From Mycobacteriaceae bacterium (lineage in GTDB: Bacteria > Actinomycetota > Actinomycetes > Mycobacteriales > Mycobacteriaceae), in NCBI GenBank assembly GCA_019749805.1, contig JAIEPH010000023.1, positions 27,084 through 91,083 on the forward strand: a stretch of DNA of 64,000 nt. The letters are read 5' to 3'. The position numbers were made by a program, and so were the translations under genes. The notes beneath the pieces were generated by a model that saw nothing but the letters and a program-made list of their open reading frames with translations, was not told the DNA's origin and ran no database searches. Every line of letters starts with the position of its first letter. Position 1 is the first letter of the stretch. Shown one piece after another: positions 26,926 through 35,794 of this stretch.

Positions 26926-27091
26926 GAGCCGTGTCCAATCTGGTTTGAGGATCTTCGGAATGGGTTTTATTGGCGGTATGGTCGCGCGAGACCGCCCAGG
27001 GTGGGACTTGAGTCGATGGTCGGTGCCGATGCATACCCGTTCGTGGAATCCCGTCCCTCGGGCGAAGTCAACTTAGGCGCCGCGATCCGTG

Positions 27092-27478
27092 CTAGTAGTC
27101 GATGTCTAAGCCGCTCTCGAGTTCAGCGAGCCGATCCTGGGCTTTTCCGATCGACATCATCTTCATCATGTTGCCGACAGCTTTCATCTGCCCGGTCATG
27201 GCCGCAGTCTGGCCGTTGAGCGCTCCCCGAGACAGCTCGACGTTCGTTTCGTAGCTGAGCTCGGCCTCAACGTCGGGCGTGCGCGGTGGCGACCCGATAC
27301 CCACGATGAGTGACCCGTCAGAGAAATGCATGTAGTAGTCATCGCTGGCCGGGCTCTGCGACACGGATACGCGGAGCACCACGTCATGTCCCTTCGCTGC
27401 AATGCGGAACCTCTCGTCGGCATTGGCAGCGTCGGTCACCGCAGTCGCCCAGTCGTCGGTCAGGAACTGGATCGCCAT
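27092..27478 (-). CDS. SCP2-like protein (second copy)
   Basis: 128 residues from the ATG at 27478 with GGAGGTGA directly upstream; the longer frame to 27712 overlaps the extradiol gene. Strands with M-H-F-S-D-G-S-L-I-V-G-I-G and a C-terminal helix A-M-T-G-Q-M-K-A-V-G-N-M-M-K-M-M fit the SCP2 sterol-carrier fold. It resembles the protein at 12933-13331 in architecture but not closely in sequence. Placed between ring-cleavage and aldolase genes, it may bind hydrophobic pathway intermediates. Confidence 0.65.
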   Translation of the reverse strand: MAIQFLTDDWATAVTDAANADERFRIAAKGHDVVLRVSVSQSPASDDYYMHFSDGSLIVGIGSPPRTPDVEAELSYETNVELSRGALNGQTAAMTGQMKAVGNMMKMMSIGKAQDRLAELESGLDIDY

Positions 27479-27524
27479 TTCACCTCCATATGATCGTTTT
27501 TCGCCGTCTCGTCTGTCGAGCCGT

Positions 27525-28415
27525 TCATGTTGTTGCGGCTTCGAGTGCTCCTGGTGGTGTTTGGGCGACCATCTGGTGGCCCCACACACTGGGTCGGTCG
27601 TACTGGGCGACGGTCCAGGTTTCCTCGTCGACGGTGGCCCCATCCCAGCCGTACTCGAGATCAAAACCGCTCGGTGTTCGGACGTAGAACGACACCATCC
27701 GATCGTTGACATGGCGCCCCAACGTCATGCTCAGCGGAATGTTGCGCGACATGCACAGGTCATAAGCCATCCCCACGTCATCAAAACTTTGCACCTCGAC
27801 CATCACGTGGTGCAGTCCCCGCACACCCGGCATCGGAGTCAACGCGATGCTGTGATGGCGCGGGTTGCAGTGGTAGAACCACAGATCGATGAAGGTGTAA
27901 ATCTCATCGCTCTTCTTAAACCCCAACACCCCCCGCAAAAACCGGTCGGCCTGCGCGAGGTCCGGCGTCGCCAGCACCACATGACCCAACCCCTGCGCCC
28001 CGGTGACGAACCCCGATATCGCACGACCGGGCCGGAAGGAACCCGGCACCACCTTCTGACCGTAAAACAACTCATGACGCAACCCCGAAGGATCCGACAG
28101 CGTCAAAAAGCCCAACACCCCGCGGGCCGCGCAGTCCTCCTCGGTTCCCACCTCAAACCCAATACCCTGCCGATGCAACAACTCCCCAGCAGCCTCAACC
28201 GCCTCCTCGCTGCCCACATCCCAACCCGCATACAACATCCGGTTGCGCTCCCCGTGATGCACAGCCAACCGGTGGTCCGCGTCATCGATCCGCAACAGAA
28301 CCGACCCACTGGCCGCCTCCACCGCCTCCATCCCCAATACCTCCGGACCGAACTCCAACCACTCCTTCGCATCCGGAGACTCCACACCCACATAACCCAA
28401 CGCCTTCACCAACAT
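27525..28415 (-). CDS. Type I extradiol dioxygenase (PhdF/BphC-like)
   Basis: 296 residues in two vicinal-oxygen-chelate halves. Predicted iron ligands are H145 (G-L-G-H-V-V-L), H203 (G-L-H-H-V-M-V-E-V) and E254 (F-D-L-E-Y-G-W). Catalytic-pocket His residues in R-H-H-S-I-A-L and G-R-H-V-N-D are also present, as in BphC and HsaC. It should open a fused-ring or biphenyl-type catechol next to the hydroxyls. Flanked by two hydratase-aldolases and a ring-cleaving cupin, it fits the PhdF step of phenanthrene breakdown (dihydroxyphenanthrene cleavage). Confidence 0.9.
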   Translation of the reverse strand: MLVKALGYVGVESPDAKEWLEFGPEVLGMEAVEAASGSVLLRIDDADHRLAVHHGERNRMLYAGWDVGSEEAVEAAGELLHRQGIGFEVGTEEDCAARGVLGFLTLSDPSGLRHELFYGQKVVPGSFRPGRAISGFVTGAQGLGHVVLATPDLAQADRFLRGVLGFKKSDEIYTFIDLWFYHCNPRHHSIALTPMPGVRGLHHVMVEVQSFDDVGMAYDLCMSRNIPLSMTLGRHVNDRMVSFYVRTPSGFDLEYGWDGATVDEETWTVAQYDRPSVWGHQMVAQTPPGALEAATT

Positions 28416-28433
28416 GTGCTGTCCTCGGGCGAT

Positions 28434-29438
28434 TCAGTGGTTCGAGACGGTAAGTGACGCATAGCGCTGCTGGAGTGCGGCCCAGTTCTTGCCGGCCTCG
28501 CGCCCTCCAGCCAAGTAGGACTCCGGCACTTCGGTGTACGGCGGCCGGGTGGGCCCGGTGCGCATAAAACCGGCTGCTTGGAATTGGGCGTTGTCGATCT
28601 GGATGCTGTATTTGAGGAATTCGGCGAAGTTGCCGCCCGGGTAGAGCGTCTCGAGAGCGGCCTCGAGTTCGTCGGTGAGCGTTTGACAGTCGTCCCAGCG
28701 GCGGGCTCGGATTAAGTCGCGCAAGTGGGTTACCGGCGCAGGGCCGCAGGCCACATTGCCCGACCAACAGGCGGTGACCTCCTCTGGGAATAGCCGGGCA
28801 AAGTAGTACCAGTCGGTCTCAAGCGGCAGTAGCCGCACACGACCGCCGACGGCGCGGAGGTCGGAGAGGAAGGCGGAGCCACTGAGCAGTCCGAGATGCT
28901 TGGCAGCGACAACCTGCGGTATCTGGCTAAGCGCCTCGTATGCGGGGGTCCCGATCTTTCCCTTGAAGGCGCCTGGGTTGTCGTAGACAACCATTGCCAG
29001 GTTCGGCACTGCCTCGGCCACATCGCGATAGAAGCGCACAATCCCGGCGTCGTCGAGGGGCAGCCACATCGGACGACCGACGAACAAACCGTCGGCACCG
29101 AGCTCGCCGAGCCGACGACCTCGAGTGATCGTATCGCGGGTGTTGAGCGTCGTCGCTCCAGCGAAAACCGGGATTCGCCCCGCGACGGCATCGACGACGG
29201 TGGCGACGAAGCTTTGCAACTCGTCCCATGTCAGCGAAGCACACTCGCCGAAGGTGCCTGTGGTCATAAGCACGTCGACCCCGCCGCGGACCATCGAGTC
29301 GGCAAGCGTCGCCGCCTCGTCGAGGTCCACGGAGAATGTTGTGTCGGGCTGGTCGGCCGTCGGGATGGAGGGCGTAGGAATGATGCCGACGACCCCGGTG
29401 ATGTCATCAACGGTCAACTTCGTGTCAGGCACAGGCAT
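28434..29438 (-). CDS. Hydratase-aldolase, DapA/NAL family (PhdG-like)
   Basis: 334 residues. G-T-F-G-E at ~61-65, Y152 (V-V-Y-D-N-P) and the Schiff-base lysine K180 (V-V-A-A-K-H-L-G) define the family. Located between the extradiol dioxygenase and the cupin, it matches the PhdG step, where the ring-cleavage product is split to hydroxynaphthaldehyde and pyruvate. The paralogue at 25849-26925 would serve the later carboxybenzalpyruvate step. Confidence 0.86.
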   Translation of the reverse strand: MPVPDTKLTVDDITGVVGIIPTPSIPTADQPDTTFSVDLDEAATLADSMVRGGVDVLMTTGTFGECASLTWDELQSFVATVVDAVAGRIPVFAGATTLNTRDTITRGRRLGELGADGLFVGRPMWLPLDDAGIVRFYRDVAEAVPNLAMVVYDNPGAFKGKIGTPAYEALSQIPQVVAAKHLGLLSGSAFLSDLRAVGGRVRLLPLETDWYYFARLFPEEVTACWSGNVACGPAPVTHLRDLIRARRWDDCQTLTDELEAALETLYPGGNFAEFLKYSIQIDNAQFQAAGFMRTGPTRPPYTEVPESYLAGGREAGKNWAALQQRYASLTVSNH

Positions 29439-29456
29439 TGCCTTTCTGGTGAAACG

Positions 29457-30542
29457 TCAGCGGGCTCGGAGGTTGGCGGGTACTGGGGGAAACGGGTGCG
29501 CCCCCAATGACAGCTCGGGCTCTTCGTAGTAGAGATTGAGCGCCTTGAGTGTGGGGATGTCGTTGACCGAGAACAGCACGGCATCTTCTGTCGACCGGTT
29601 GACGAAGTGATGGGTGCTCCAGTTAGGCACCGCGAAACTGTCGTGGGGCCCCCAGTCAAGCTCCACGTCGTCGACGACCGTCGTCCCTTCGCCACGCACG
29701 ACGAAATACACGGCACTCGACGTGTGGCGATGGGCGTCGGTCCGCTGGCCGGGCCGCAGCAATTGCACCCAGCAATCGAGCGTTGGCATGGTCGATCCGC
29801 CTGTGACGGGGTTGGCATACCGCAGGACGACGCCGTCGTAGGGACTGCCCGCAAGGCCCGCCATCCGCTGGAGCTGCCGCTCGACGTCGCGCCAGGGATA
29901 GCGGAATGGAAAGTTCGCCGTCTTGACCTGCTCCCACGCAGGGCGGAGTAGGCCCCCGCGGTCGGCGAGATGCTCTCCAGGCTCTTCGCGTTGAGGTTGG
30001 CGCTTCTCGCCGTAGGACTCATAGAAGGGAACATTGAGCCCGAGCACCAATCCGATATCGAGCACGTCGAGCCAAACGACGTTCTCCGAAGTGGCATTCT
30101 CGTGGTCGTGCCACGTCCAGCGAGGGGTTAAGACGAGGTCGTAGTCCTCCATTTGGCACGGCTCGCCGTCCACCACAGTAATCAGGCCGGGGCCGCCTTG
30201 AATAGCGAACCGCAGCGCTGCCATGGTGTGGCGGTGCGCATAGGCAATCTCGCCGGGCTTGAGCATCTGCATGCCCATGTTCATGGTGTGCGTGGTTCCC
30301 CGGGCATCCGGATTGATGAACGAGAGATTGCGTCGCGCCGTCAAACTTTCGGGCATCACGTCGCACGACTTCAGAAGCTTCGCGTGAACATCGTGCCATC
30401 GCCACAGAAAGGGAACACCGGCGGGCTTGGGGCCGCCGACGACGCTTTCCAGCATTTCGTCGTATATCCATTGCCCACGTAAGTTGGCAGCCTCGAGCTC
30501 GACGTCGAATTCGCGGAGCTCTGAACTCTCGGCGGTGGACAT
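29457..30542 (-). CDS. Gentisate/1-hydroxy-2-naphthoate dioxygenase-type bicupin (PhdI-like)
   Basis: 361 residues with two cupin domains. The N-terminal domain has the metal-site pattern A-H-R-H-T-M-A-A-L-R-F and later W-T-W-H-D-H; the C-terminal domain has D-A-H-R-H-T-S-S-A-V-Y and a later S-T-H-H-F-V. Members cleave gentisate, salicylate or 1-hydroxy-2-naphthoate with Fe(II). With the aldolases and extradiol enzyme downstream on the same strand, 1-hydroxy-2-naphthoate cleavage (PhdI) is the best guess. The start follows GAAGG. An operator-like palindrome lies at 30574-30586. Confidence 0.86.
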   Translation of the reverse strand: MSTAESSELREFDVELEAANLRGQWIYDEMLESVVGGPKPAGVPFLWRWHDVHAKLLKSCDVMPESLTARRNLSFINPDARGTTHTMNMGMQMLKPGEIAYAHRHTMAALRFAIQGGPGLITVVDGEPCQMEDYDLVLTPRWTWHDHENATSENVVWLDVLDIGLVLGLNVPFYESYGEKRQPQREEPGEHLADRGGLLRPAWEQVKTANFPFRYPWRDVERQLQRMAGLAGSPYDGVVLRYANPVTGGSTMPTLDCWVQLLRPGQRTDAHRHTSSAVYFVVRGEGTTVVDDVELDWGPHDSFAVPNWSTHHFVNRSTEDAVLFSVNDIPTLKALNLYYEEPELSLGAHPFPPVPANLRAR

Positions 30543-30573
30543 TGGCTACCTTCTCTGGTTGGCAGAATGACAC

Positions 30574-30586
30574 TCTGTCAATTAGA
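30574..30586. promoter_or_regulatory. Candidate IclR-type operator upstream of the cupin gene
   Basis: TCTGTCAATTAGA matches TCTG-N5-CAGA with one mismatch, 32 bp upstream of the ATG, in an AT-rich patch. It would control the cupin-aldolase-extradiol-SCP2-aldolase run. Confidence 0.45.
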
Positions 30587-31092
30587 GATTATCGGCACCC
30601 GCCGGTCGCGTCAATAGCGCACGGGCAGCACTGAGCTGACCTCTTGGGTCAGTACCCCTAACGGGGCGAAAGGTCGAGTTATGCAGCACGCTAGACGAAT
30701 TCGACTCCGCCGCCATCCAGGTCATCCGGTGCCGCAATTCGTGGTGTCGCGGGTGCTCCCGGATGGACTTGCGAGCGTGTTCGTTGAGCTGCTCGCGCGC
30801 CGATCTGCGGAAAGACTATCTATCTTCAGCCAACACGTCGGCGGCCCCCCGTGCCGACTCGCGCCAGCTCCGCTAGTCATCTCGGATCGGCGCACAACAC
30901 AATGACGACACTGTTGCCGCTGGGGAGCAACTCGAGATCGGGTGAGGCGAGATAACGGCAAGGCGTTGATCTTGAGGGCCGTTTTCCCCGCTGGTGAGAC
31001 GTTGTCGAATTAAGATTGCGACGCCGCTGCGAGCGTCTTCGGTGCACGTACAGTGCCACGTCCAATGGGGCGGGCAACCACGTGTGGCCGCA
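30587..31092. other. 506-bp intergenic stretch
   Basis: Between the ferredoxin reductase stop and the cupin promoter. Only short overlapping frames without family features are present, and no tRNA, repeat or clear terminator was seen. Confidence 0.4.
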
Positions 31093-32334
31093 CTATGGTG
31101 ATCGCGTCGCGGCAGTGTCGGGTGGGTTCGTCAACAGTTCGAGCCTCCCCCGCACAGTTTCGAGATCGCTGCCGGCCTTCAGTGCACGCCTGCACTCGAT
31201 CAGTGCTCGAGGCCAGTTCACGATCGCGGCGCCGCTCAAACGTTGCTCGCCATCGGGGTAGAGCGCTGTGAATCGATTGTCGGACAATCGATCTCCGACG
31301 ACGAGTGGCTCACTTAGGTGAGTTGTTTGGCCGCAAAACTGGATCTTCCAGTCGTACTGGTCGCTCCATACGTACTCGACGGGCTCGTAGCAGCGCAGAT
31401 GGTCGGGGTGCGAGATATTGTGCGCGACGCAAGACGCCTGGTCGACCGCGTTTGTCCAGTGTTCGATGCGCATCATCACGCCGCGGGCGCGATGAAACCA
31501 ACGCGACACGTCGCCGACTGCGTAGACGTTTTCTGACGTGACGGCACGACAGAACTCGTCGCAGACCAGGCCGTCATCGACGACCAGTCCGGACGGCATC
31601 AGCCAGCCGTCGTTCGGCACGGCGCCGATGCCCACCACCACCGTGTCGGCTTCCACGACGGTCCCGTCCGTGAGGCCGACCTCCAAGTTGCCGCGCTCCC
31701 CCTCAATATTCTCGACACCGACGCCGAATCGCGTGTGCACTCCGTGGTCTCGGTGCAAATCGACGAACCACCCACCGATCTCTTCGGTAAGCACCCGGCT
31801 CATCGGCACCGGCACCGGGTCGACAACCGTCACTTGCAGCCCCAGTGACCGCGCGGTTGACGCGACCTCGGCCCCAATAAATCCTGCCCCGATCACCACG
31901 AGGCGGGCACCGGCAACGAGGTCGGCCCTTAGCCGCAGACAGTCCTCTAGGGTGCGTAGCACATGAACGCCCGGTCCCTGGCCCCACGGGGATGGTCGCG
32001 CGCTCGCTCCGGTGGCCACCACCAGGTGGTCGTAGTGCAGGGGCTCATCATCGGCGAACTCAACCTCGCACGCTGCGACATCCACTCCGATCGCGCGGCG
32101 GCCGAGGCGAAGCTCGATGGCGTCGGCGGCGGCAGCGTCTCTGGTGAGTAACGTCGCAGCCGCGATGTCACTCGTACCCGCAAGCAACGCTTTGGATAGC
32201 GGCGGTTTGTCGTAGGGCAGTGCAGTTTCCTCGCCCACGAGGACGATGTCGCCGTCGTAGCCTTCCGATCGCAGCGCCTGGGCCGTGCGGACCCCGCCGA
32301 CAGAACTGCCGACGATGACGACCCGTGACGTCAT
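31093..32334 (-). CDS. Ferredoxin reductase (FAD, Rieske-oxygenase electron chain)
   Basis: 413 residues from the ATG at 32334, which overlaps the ferredoxin stop as ATGA; the ORF is open for 55 more codons upstream but these read through the ferredoxin gene. FAD motif V-V-I-V-G-S-S-V-G-G, NAD(P) motif V-V-I-G-A-G-F-I-G-A and the late Y-A-V-G-D-V place it in the BphA4/rubredoxin-reductase family. It should pass electrons from NAD(P)H to the [3Fe-4S]-type ferredoxin just upstream, and on to the naphthalene-class oxygenase at 34-35.7 kb. Confidence 0.92.
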   Translation of the reverse strand: MTSRVVIVGSSVGGVRTAQALRSEGYDGDIVLVGEETALPYDKPPLSKALLAGTSDIAAATLLTRDAAAADAIELRLGRRAIGVDVAACEVEFADDEPLHYDHLVVATGASARPSPWGQGPGVHVLRTLEDCLRLRADLVAGARLVVIGAGFIGAEVASTARSLGLQVTVVDPVPVPMSRVLTEEIGGWFVDLHRDHGVHTRFGVGVENIEGERGNLEVGLTDGTVVEADTVVVGIGAVPNDGWLMPSGLVVDDGLVCDEFCRAVTSENVYAVGDVSRWFHRARGVMMRIEHWTNAVDQASCVAHNISHPDHLRCYEPVEYVWSDQYDWKIQFCGQTTHLSEPLVVGDRLSDNRFTALYPDGEQRLSGAAIVNWPRALIECRRALKAGSDLETVRGRLELLTNPPDTAATRSP

Positions 32335-32531
32335 TCGTCTACGACTTCCAACGCTGCCACCGGACAGCTGCGCGCAGCCTCCTCGACCCGGGTCCTGTCC
32401 GCGGAAGGGACCTCCGTCTTCCGGACCAACACGAGTCCCCGGTCGTCGATGTCGAAGTAGTCCTCGGCGGCTACGACACAGTTCGCGTATCCCTGACATA
32501 CCGCGTGGTTAGCCTTTATGACTCCGTCCAT
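32331..32531 (-). CDS. Small ferredoxin, [3Fe-4S]-type
   Basis: 66 residues, from an ATG preceded by GGGAAGGAAAG. The three-cysteine pattern (C-Q-G-Y-A-N-C and, near the C-terminus, S-C-P-V-A-A-L) with a tyrosine in the position of the missing cysteine is typical of actinobacterial ferredoxins that serve P450s and PAH dioxygenases (PhdC-like). It is coupled to the reductase by ATGA. Confidence 0.88.
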   Translation of the reverse strand: MDGVIKANHAVCQGYANCVVAAEDYFDIDDRGLVLVRKTEVPSADRTRVEEAARSCPVAALEVVDE

Positions 32532-32559
32532 GTGCTTTCCTTCCCTATGTTCGTCGGGT

Positions 32560-33363
32560 TCAATTGCGCTGGGGTGCAGGTCCGAGGCCGAAACCGCCGT
32601 CGGGGCGGATCGTTTCGCCGGTAAGCCCGCGGGAGCGGTGCGAAGCGAGAAAGACGTAACTCCACGCGTGGTCGTGACCCGATAGGGCCACGTTGAGCGG
32701 TGTGCGAGCAGCCAATTCGCGGGCCCGGTCGGGTGCAGCATCCAGACGGCGGGCGCCAAGGTCGAGACTGTCGAGTCCGCGCAGGTCGGTGTTCAACGTT
32801 CCCCCTGGGGCAACACCGTTCACACGGATCCTCGGCGCGAGTTCGTGAGCCAGTGCGGTGACGAGGCCACGCACCGCGAACTTCGACGCGACATACAGCA
32901 GGCCGCCACGTCCTGGATAAAATGATGAAGCGGACTCGGTGAGGATGATCGAGGCGCCGTCCTGGCCCATCAATGCCGGCACTGCAGCCTTGACTGAGTG
33001 GATATGACTCAGGACGTTGATACGAAACATCTCGTCGAACGCCTTGTCGATTCGCTCGGGGGGGATGTCCTGAAGACGACGGTAGAAATCGAAGATCCCC
33101 ACGCAGTTCACCAATGTGTCGAGTCCGCCGAACGCGTCGGCAGCGACCTGCACAGCTTCGTCGTTGGCGGTGTGGGTGGTCCCATCACCCTCGATTACCG
33201 GGATGTCGGGCAGCTGATGGCGCAGCGCCGAGCACTTATCGCTGTCGTACTCGAGCACGGCGACCTGGGCATCCTCGTTCAGGAACGCGTCGACGGTGGC
33301 CCGACCGATACCCGAACCTCCGCCGACGATCAATGCGCGTTTGCCCGCCAGCCAGCCAGTCAT
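32560..33363 (-). CDS. cis-Dihydrodiol dehydrogenase, SDR family
   Basis: 267 residues from the ATG at 33363, coupled by ATGA to the small gene upstream. G-G-G-S-G-I-G, N-C-V-G, the Ser of T-E-S-A-S-S and Y-V-A-S-K complete the SDR catalytic set. The sequence style (V-V-V- free Rossmann with L-E-Y-D-S-D-K) resembles BphB/NahB dihydrodiol dehydrogenases. Its place directly after an oxygenase alpha-beta pair and before ferredoxin and reductase supports rearomatisation of the cis-dihydrodiol to a catechol. Confidence 0.9.
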   Translation of the reverse strand: MTGWLAGKRALIVGGGSGIGRATVDAFLNEDAQVAVLEYDSDKCSALRHQLPDIPVIEGDGTTHTANDEAVQVAADAFGGLDTLVNCVGIFDFYRRLQDIPPERIDKAFDEMFRINVLSHIHSVKAAVPALMGQDGASIILTESASSFYPGRGGLLYVASKFAVRGLVTALAHELAPRIRVNGVAPGGTLNTDLRGLDSLDLGARRLDAAPDRARELAARTPLNVALSGHDHAWSYVFLASHRSRGLTGETIRPDGGFGLGPAPQRN

Positions 33364-33665
33364 ACCTCGTCGCCCAGAATCAAGGGAGTCCCTGCGTTCC
33401 CCACCATGGCCGCTAAGGTGGCTGGGTTCTGCCAGGTCAACGCCTCGATCTCCAAGGCATCCAGCGACACCCACTGCGCCGATTTTGGCGCCTGAATCAA
33501 CAGCCGAGCTCCGTTGCGAGTGGTCACTCGGCGCACGACGACCTCTGCGAACTCGTTGGCGATGTTAAGTGCATCGCCGGTCGCCCCGGCCAGCAGCGTA
33601 GCCAGTTCCTCGCACGCCGATTGTGGTGGTGACTGCGCGCCCTCGCCGGGTCGATTCGAGCTCAT
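33360..33665 (-). CDS. Small conserved-style protein of oxygenase operon
   Basis: 101 residues, no cysteine cluster, no signal or membrane segment. Core strands I-A-N-E-F-A-E-V-V-V-R-R-V-T-T-R-N-G-A-R-L-L and a second segment L-D-A-L-E-I-E-A-L-T-W-Q look like a compact alpha/beta protein. ATGA overlaps at both ends tie it to the beta subunit and the dihydrodiol dehydrogenase, so it is a real gene. Similar short proteins in actinobacterial PAH clusters are sometimes labelled dihydrodiol dehydrogenase, but no catalytic motif supports that. Function unknown. Confidence 0.7.
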   Translation of the reverse strand: MSSNRPGEGAQSPPQSACEELATLLAGATGDALNIANEFAEVVVRRVTTRNGARLLIQAPKSAQWVSLDALEIEALTWQNPATLAAMVGNAGTPLILGDEV

Positions 33666-34258
33666 AGGAATACCGCCAGATTCTGCATTCGAAGCACTGA
33701 TTCATCGACGGCGATTGTGCGCCGGGCGAGTTTGAGGGCGTTGCCATCGCGACGTAGGAGATCCTCACGACCGCATGAAAGGAGCGTGGACTCATTGACG
33801 TCGCCGCGGCTGCGGAACAACAACTCAGCGCTGTCGACCGCGAGGTAGTCGGCGTCGTCGGTGAGGAATGTGCGCACGTTGGTGATGAAGTGACGCAGGC
33901 GCGACGGCGGATCCTCAGTCCAGGCGTGCTCGGTGGCGAATCGCGCAACCCGACGACTGAGTGAGTATTTGTTCTCGTCGAAATGCGCCATTCCTGCTGA
34001 GCTATCGAATCCGGCGCCGGCGGCGGTGGTGATCCGCACCGGCATGTAATAGTGAATGTCCTCGGTAAGAACACCCAGCCACCTGTCGTAGTCTTGGGCA
34101 TCGAGAAGGTACGCCTCGTTGATGAGGAAGCGATGCGCCTCCAGATGGCGAGAATCGTCGAACGGCAAGGCTTCCCCCACACGTTGGGCGCGGGCTGCGT
34201 GCGCACCAAGTACCGATGGGGCCATGGGTCGACCAGTGCGCTGATCCTCGACGGTCAC
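33662..34258 (-). CDS. Ring-hydroxylating dioxygenase small subunit (third system)
   Basis: 198 residues. The beta-subunit fold is seen in E-A-Y-L-L-D-A-Q-D-Y-D-R-W-L-G-V-L, then Y-Y-M-P-V-R-I-T and S-R-L-R-H-F-I-T-N-V-R, with a C-terminal Q-N-L-A-V-F-L that parallels N-L-S-V-F-L of the 19.5-kb subunit. The start overlaps the large-subunit stop as GTGA, so order here is alpha-beta. Confidence 0.9.
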   Translation of the reverse strand: MTVEDQRTGRPMAPSVLGAHAARAQRVGEALPFDDSRHLEAHRFLINEAYLLDAQDYDRWLGVLTEDIHYYMPVRITTAAGAGFDSSAGMAHFDENKYSLSRRVARFATEHAWTEDPPSRLRHFITNVRTFLTDDADYLAVDSAELLFRSRGDVNESTLLSCGREDLLRRDGNALKLARRTIAVDESVLRMQNLAVFL

Positions 34259-35721
34259 AGCATCACCGACGTCGGAGCCGACTCCGAGTCGATACCGGCA
34301 ACGGCCCGGCCATTGGTCTGCACCATTGGCTCAATACCTTGCGGGTTGTCGGTGAGCACAGTAGCCGGGTCGACTCGCAGCGGCGGCATGTCGAGGTAGT
34401 CAGCCCAGAGCCTCAATAATTGCCGTTGATTGTTCTCGTTGTAACCGAGCTGAGCGTATCCAGGCCCGTGAAACTGAGCGCTGCTTAGGGTGTCGACCAC
34501 CCGGGCATCGTCTGCGAGCAGCCCCATCCGGCTGTTCAGCCGCAGTCGGCGGGCCATCGAACCCCCCGCGGTGTTGGTCAGCGACACCCAATTCTCGACA
34601 TCGTCTTGTTCGAACATTCCCGTCGAGCCGAAACACATCAAATAAGCCTTGTATGAGGCCGCCTTAAACGCTTCCGGGGCATCAGAATCCACCGCAAACC
34701 AGGACAGCACTTCAGTCTCGTTCTCGCTAATGGGCTGCCATACTCGAATCGAAATGAACGGCAAGACGTGCTCGCCGTCCTCGACTTTCGGCCAGTTGTG
34801 CACGAAGCTGATGTTCGGAAAGCACGTCGCCGCCGAGATCATGAACCCATCGGCGCCCACCACCTGTCGCTGCTGCTCGGTCCAGGTCGCCTTGGCACGA
34901 CTGATCATTTCCGCCGGGTAGCCGACATAGCTCATCCGGTCTTCGAAACTCCCCTCAGGCAGCTTGTATGTGGTCCCCCCACCTCTGCCCGCCCAATAGG
35001 TTGCGCCGTCTTTGCGCTTGTGAGCCTTCGGCTCTCGGAACAGGCCGATCTCGACCACCGACGTGTGCGTCTGCGGCGTGTGGTACATGTCCCCGGCGAA
35101 ATTCTCAGCTGCGATCTTCCAGTTCGCTTTTACCCGCCAACGCTGGGGACCCTGCACCTCGAGACCGTTGGGGCCCTGCTTGGTGTAGAAATCGAGATAG
35201 AACCTGAAATCACCCAGGTAATCTTCAAGCGATTCTGCGTCAGGATCCATCGACAGGAAGATCAACCCGTTGTAACTGGCCACACTCGGCGCTGGCAACA
35301 GGGTCTGACCCGCCTTGTTGAACCCCGCCTCCCCTCCGTAGGCCTCTTGGTGAAAAGGCAGTCCGATAATGCGGCCGTCGTTGCGGTAAGACCACCCGTG
35401 GTAAGGGCATCTGAAATTCGACGCGTTCCCCATCTCCGCCCGACAAATCTGCATACCGCGATGGAGGCACATATTGAACATCACCCGGACCTCGCCTGCA
35501 GAATCACGAGCGACGATGAACGAATCCTGTAGCACTTGCCTGACCACGTAGTCGCCCGGCTGCGGAATTTCGGACTCGTGCGCGACGAACAACCACGCCC
35601 GACTGAACAGCCGCTCCTTTTCGAGCGAGAAAATCTGCTTGTCGTTGTACACGTGCGCCGGAATCATGCCAGTGCGTACTGCCGCCAACACCTCACCGTG
35701 ATCCTGCATCTTCAACTCCAT
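34255..35721 (-). CDS. Naphthalene-class ring-hydroxylating dioxygenase large subunit (third system)
   Basis: 488 residues. Rieske ligands C85-x-H87 (NMCLHRG) and C105-x-x-H108 (CPYHGW); iron site G-D-M-Y-H-T-P-Q-T-H and a distal Asp in F-E-Q-D-D-V-E-N-W. It opens an operon of alpha, beta, small protein, dihydrodiol dehydrogenase, ferredoxin and reductase, a complete initial-attack set. An operator palindrome lies 61 bp upstream and the IclR regulator is divergent. PAH or phthalate-type (PhdA/PhtAa-like) substrates are possible. Confidence 0.92.
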   Translation of the reverse strand: MELKMQDHGEVLAAVRTGMIPAHVYNDKQIFSLEKERLFSRAWLFVAHESEIPQPGDYVVRQVLQDSFIVARDSAGEVRVMFNMCLHRGMQICRAEMGNASNFRCPYHGWSYRNDGRIIGLPFHQEAYGGEAGFNKAGQTLLPAPSVASYNGLIFLSMDPDAESLEDYLGDFRFYLDFYTKQGPNGLEVQGPQRWRVKANWKIAAENFAGDMYHTPQTHTSVVEIGLFREPKAHKRKDGATYWAGRGGGTTYKLPEGSFEDRMSYVGYPAEMISRAKATWTEQQRQVVGADGFMISAATCFPNISFVHNWPKVEDGEHVLPFISIRVWQPISENETEVLSWFAVDSDAPEAFKAASYKAYLMCFGSTGMFEQDDVENWVSLTNTAGGSMARRLRLNSRMGLLADDARVVDTLSSAQFHGPGYAQLGYNENNQRQLLRLWADYLDMPPLRVDPATVLTDNPQGIEPMVQTNGRAVAGIDSESAPTSVML

Positions 35722-35781
35722 GACTCAGCGACGGGACCCGATCCTCGACCAAGGCGCCTTCACTGTTGTGTAGAAGGCGAC

Positions 35782-35794
35782 TCTGTCTAGCAGA
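35782..35794. promoter_or_regulatory. Candidate IclR-type operator upstream of the third dioxygenase operon
   Basis: TCTGTCTAGCAGA is exact and extends to CTCTG-N5-CAGAG. It is 61 bp upstream of the large-subunit ATG. Confidence 0.6.
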
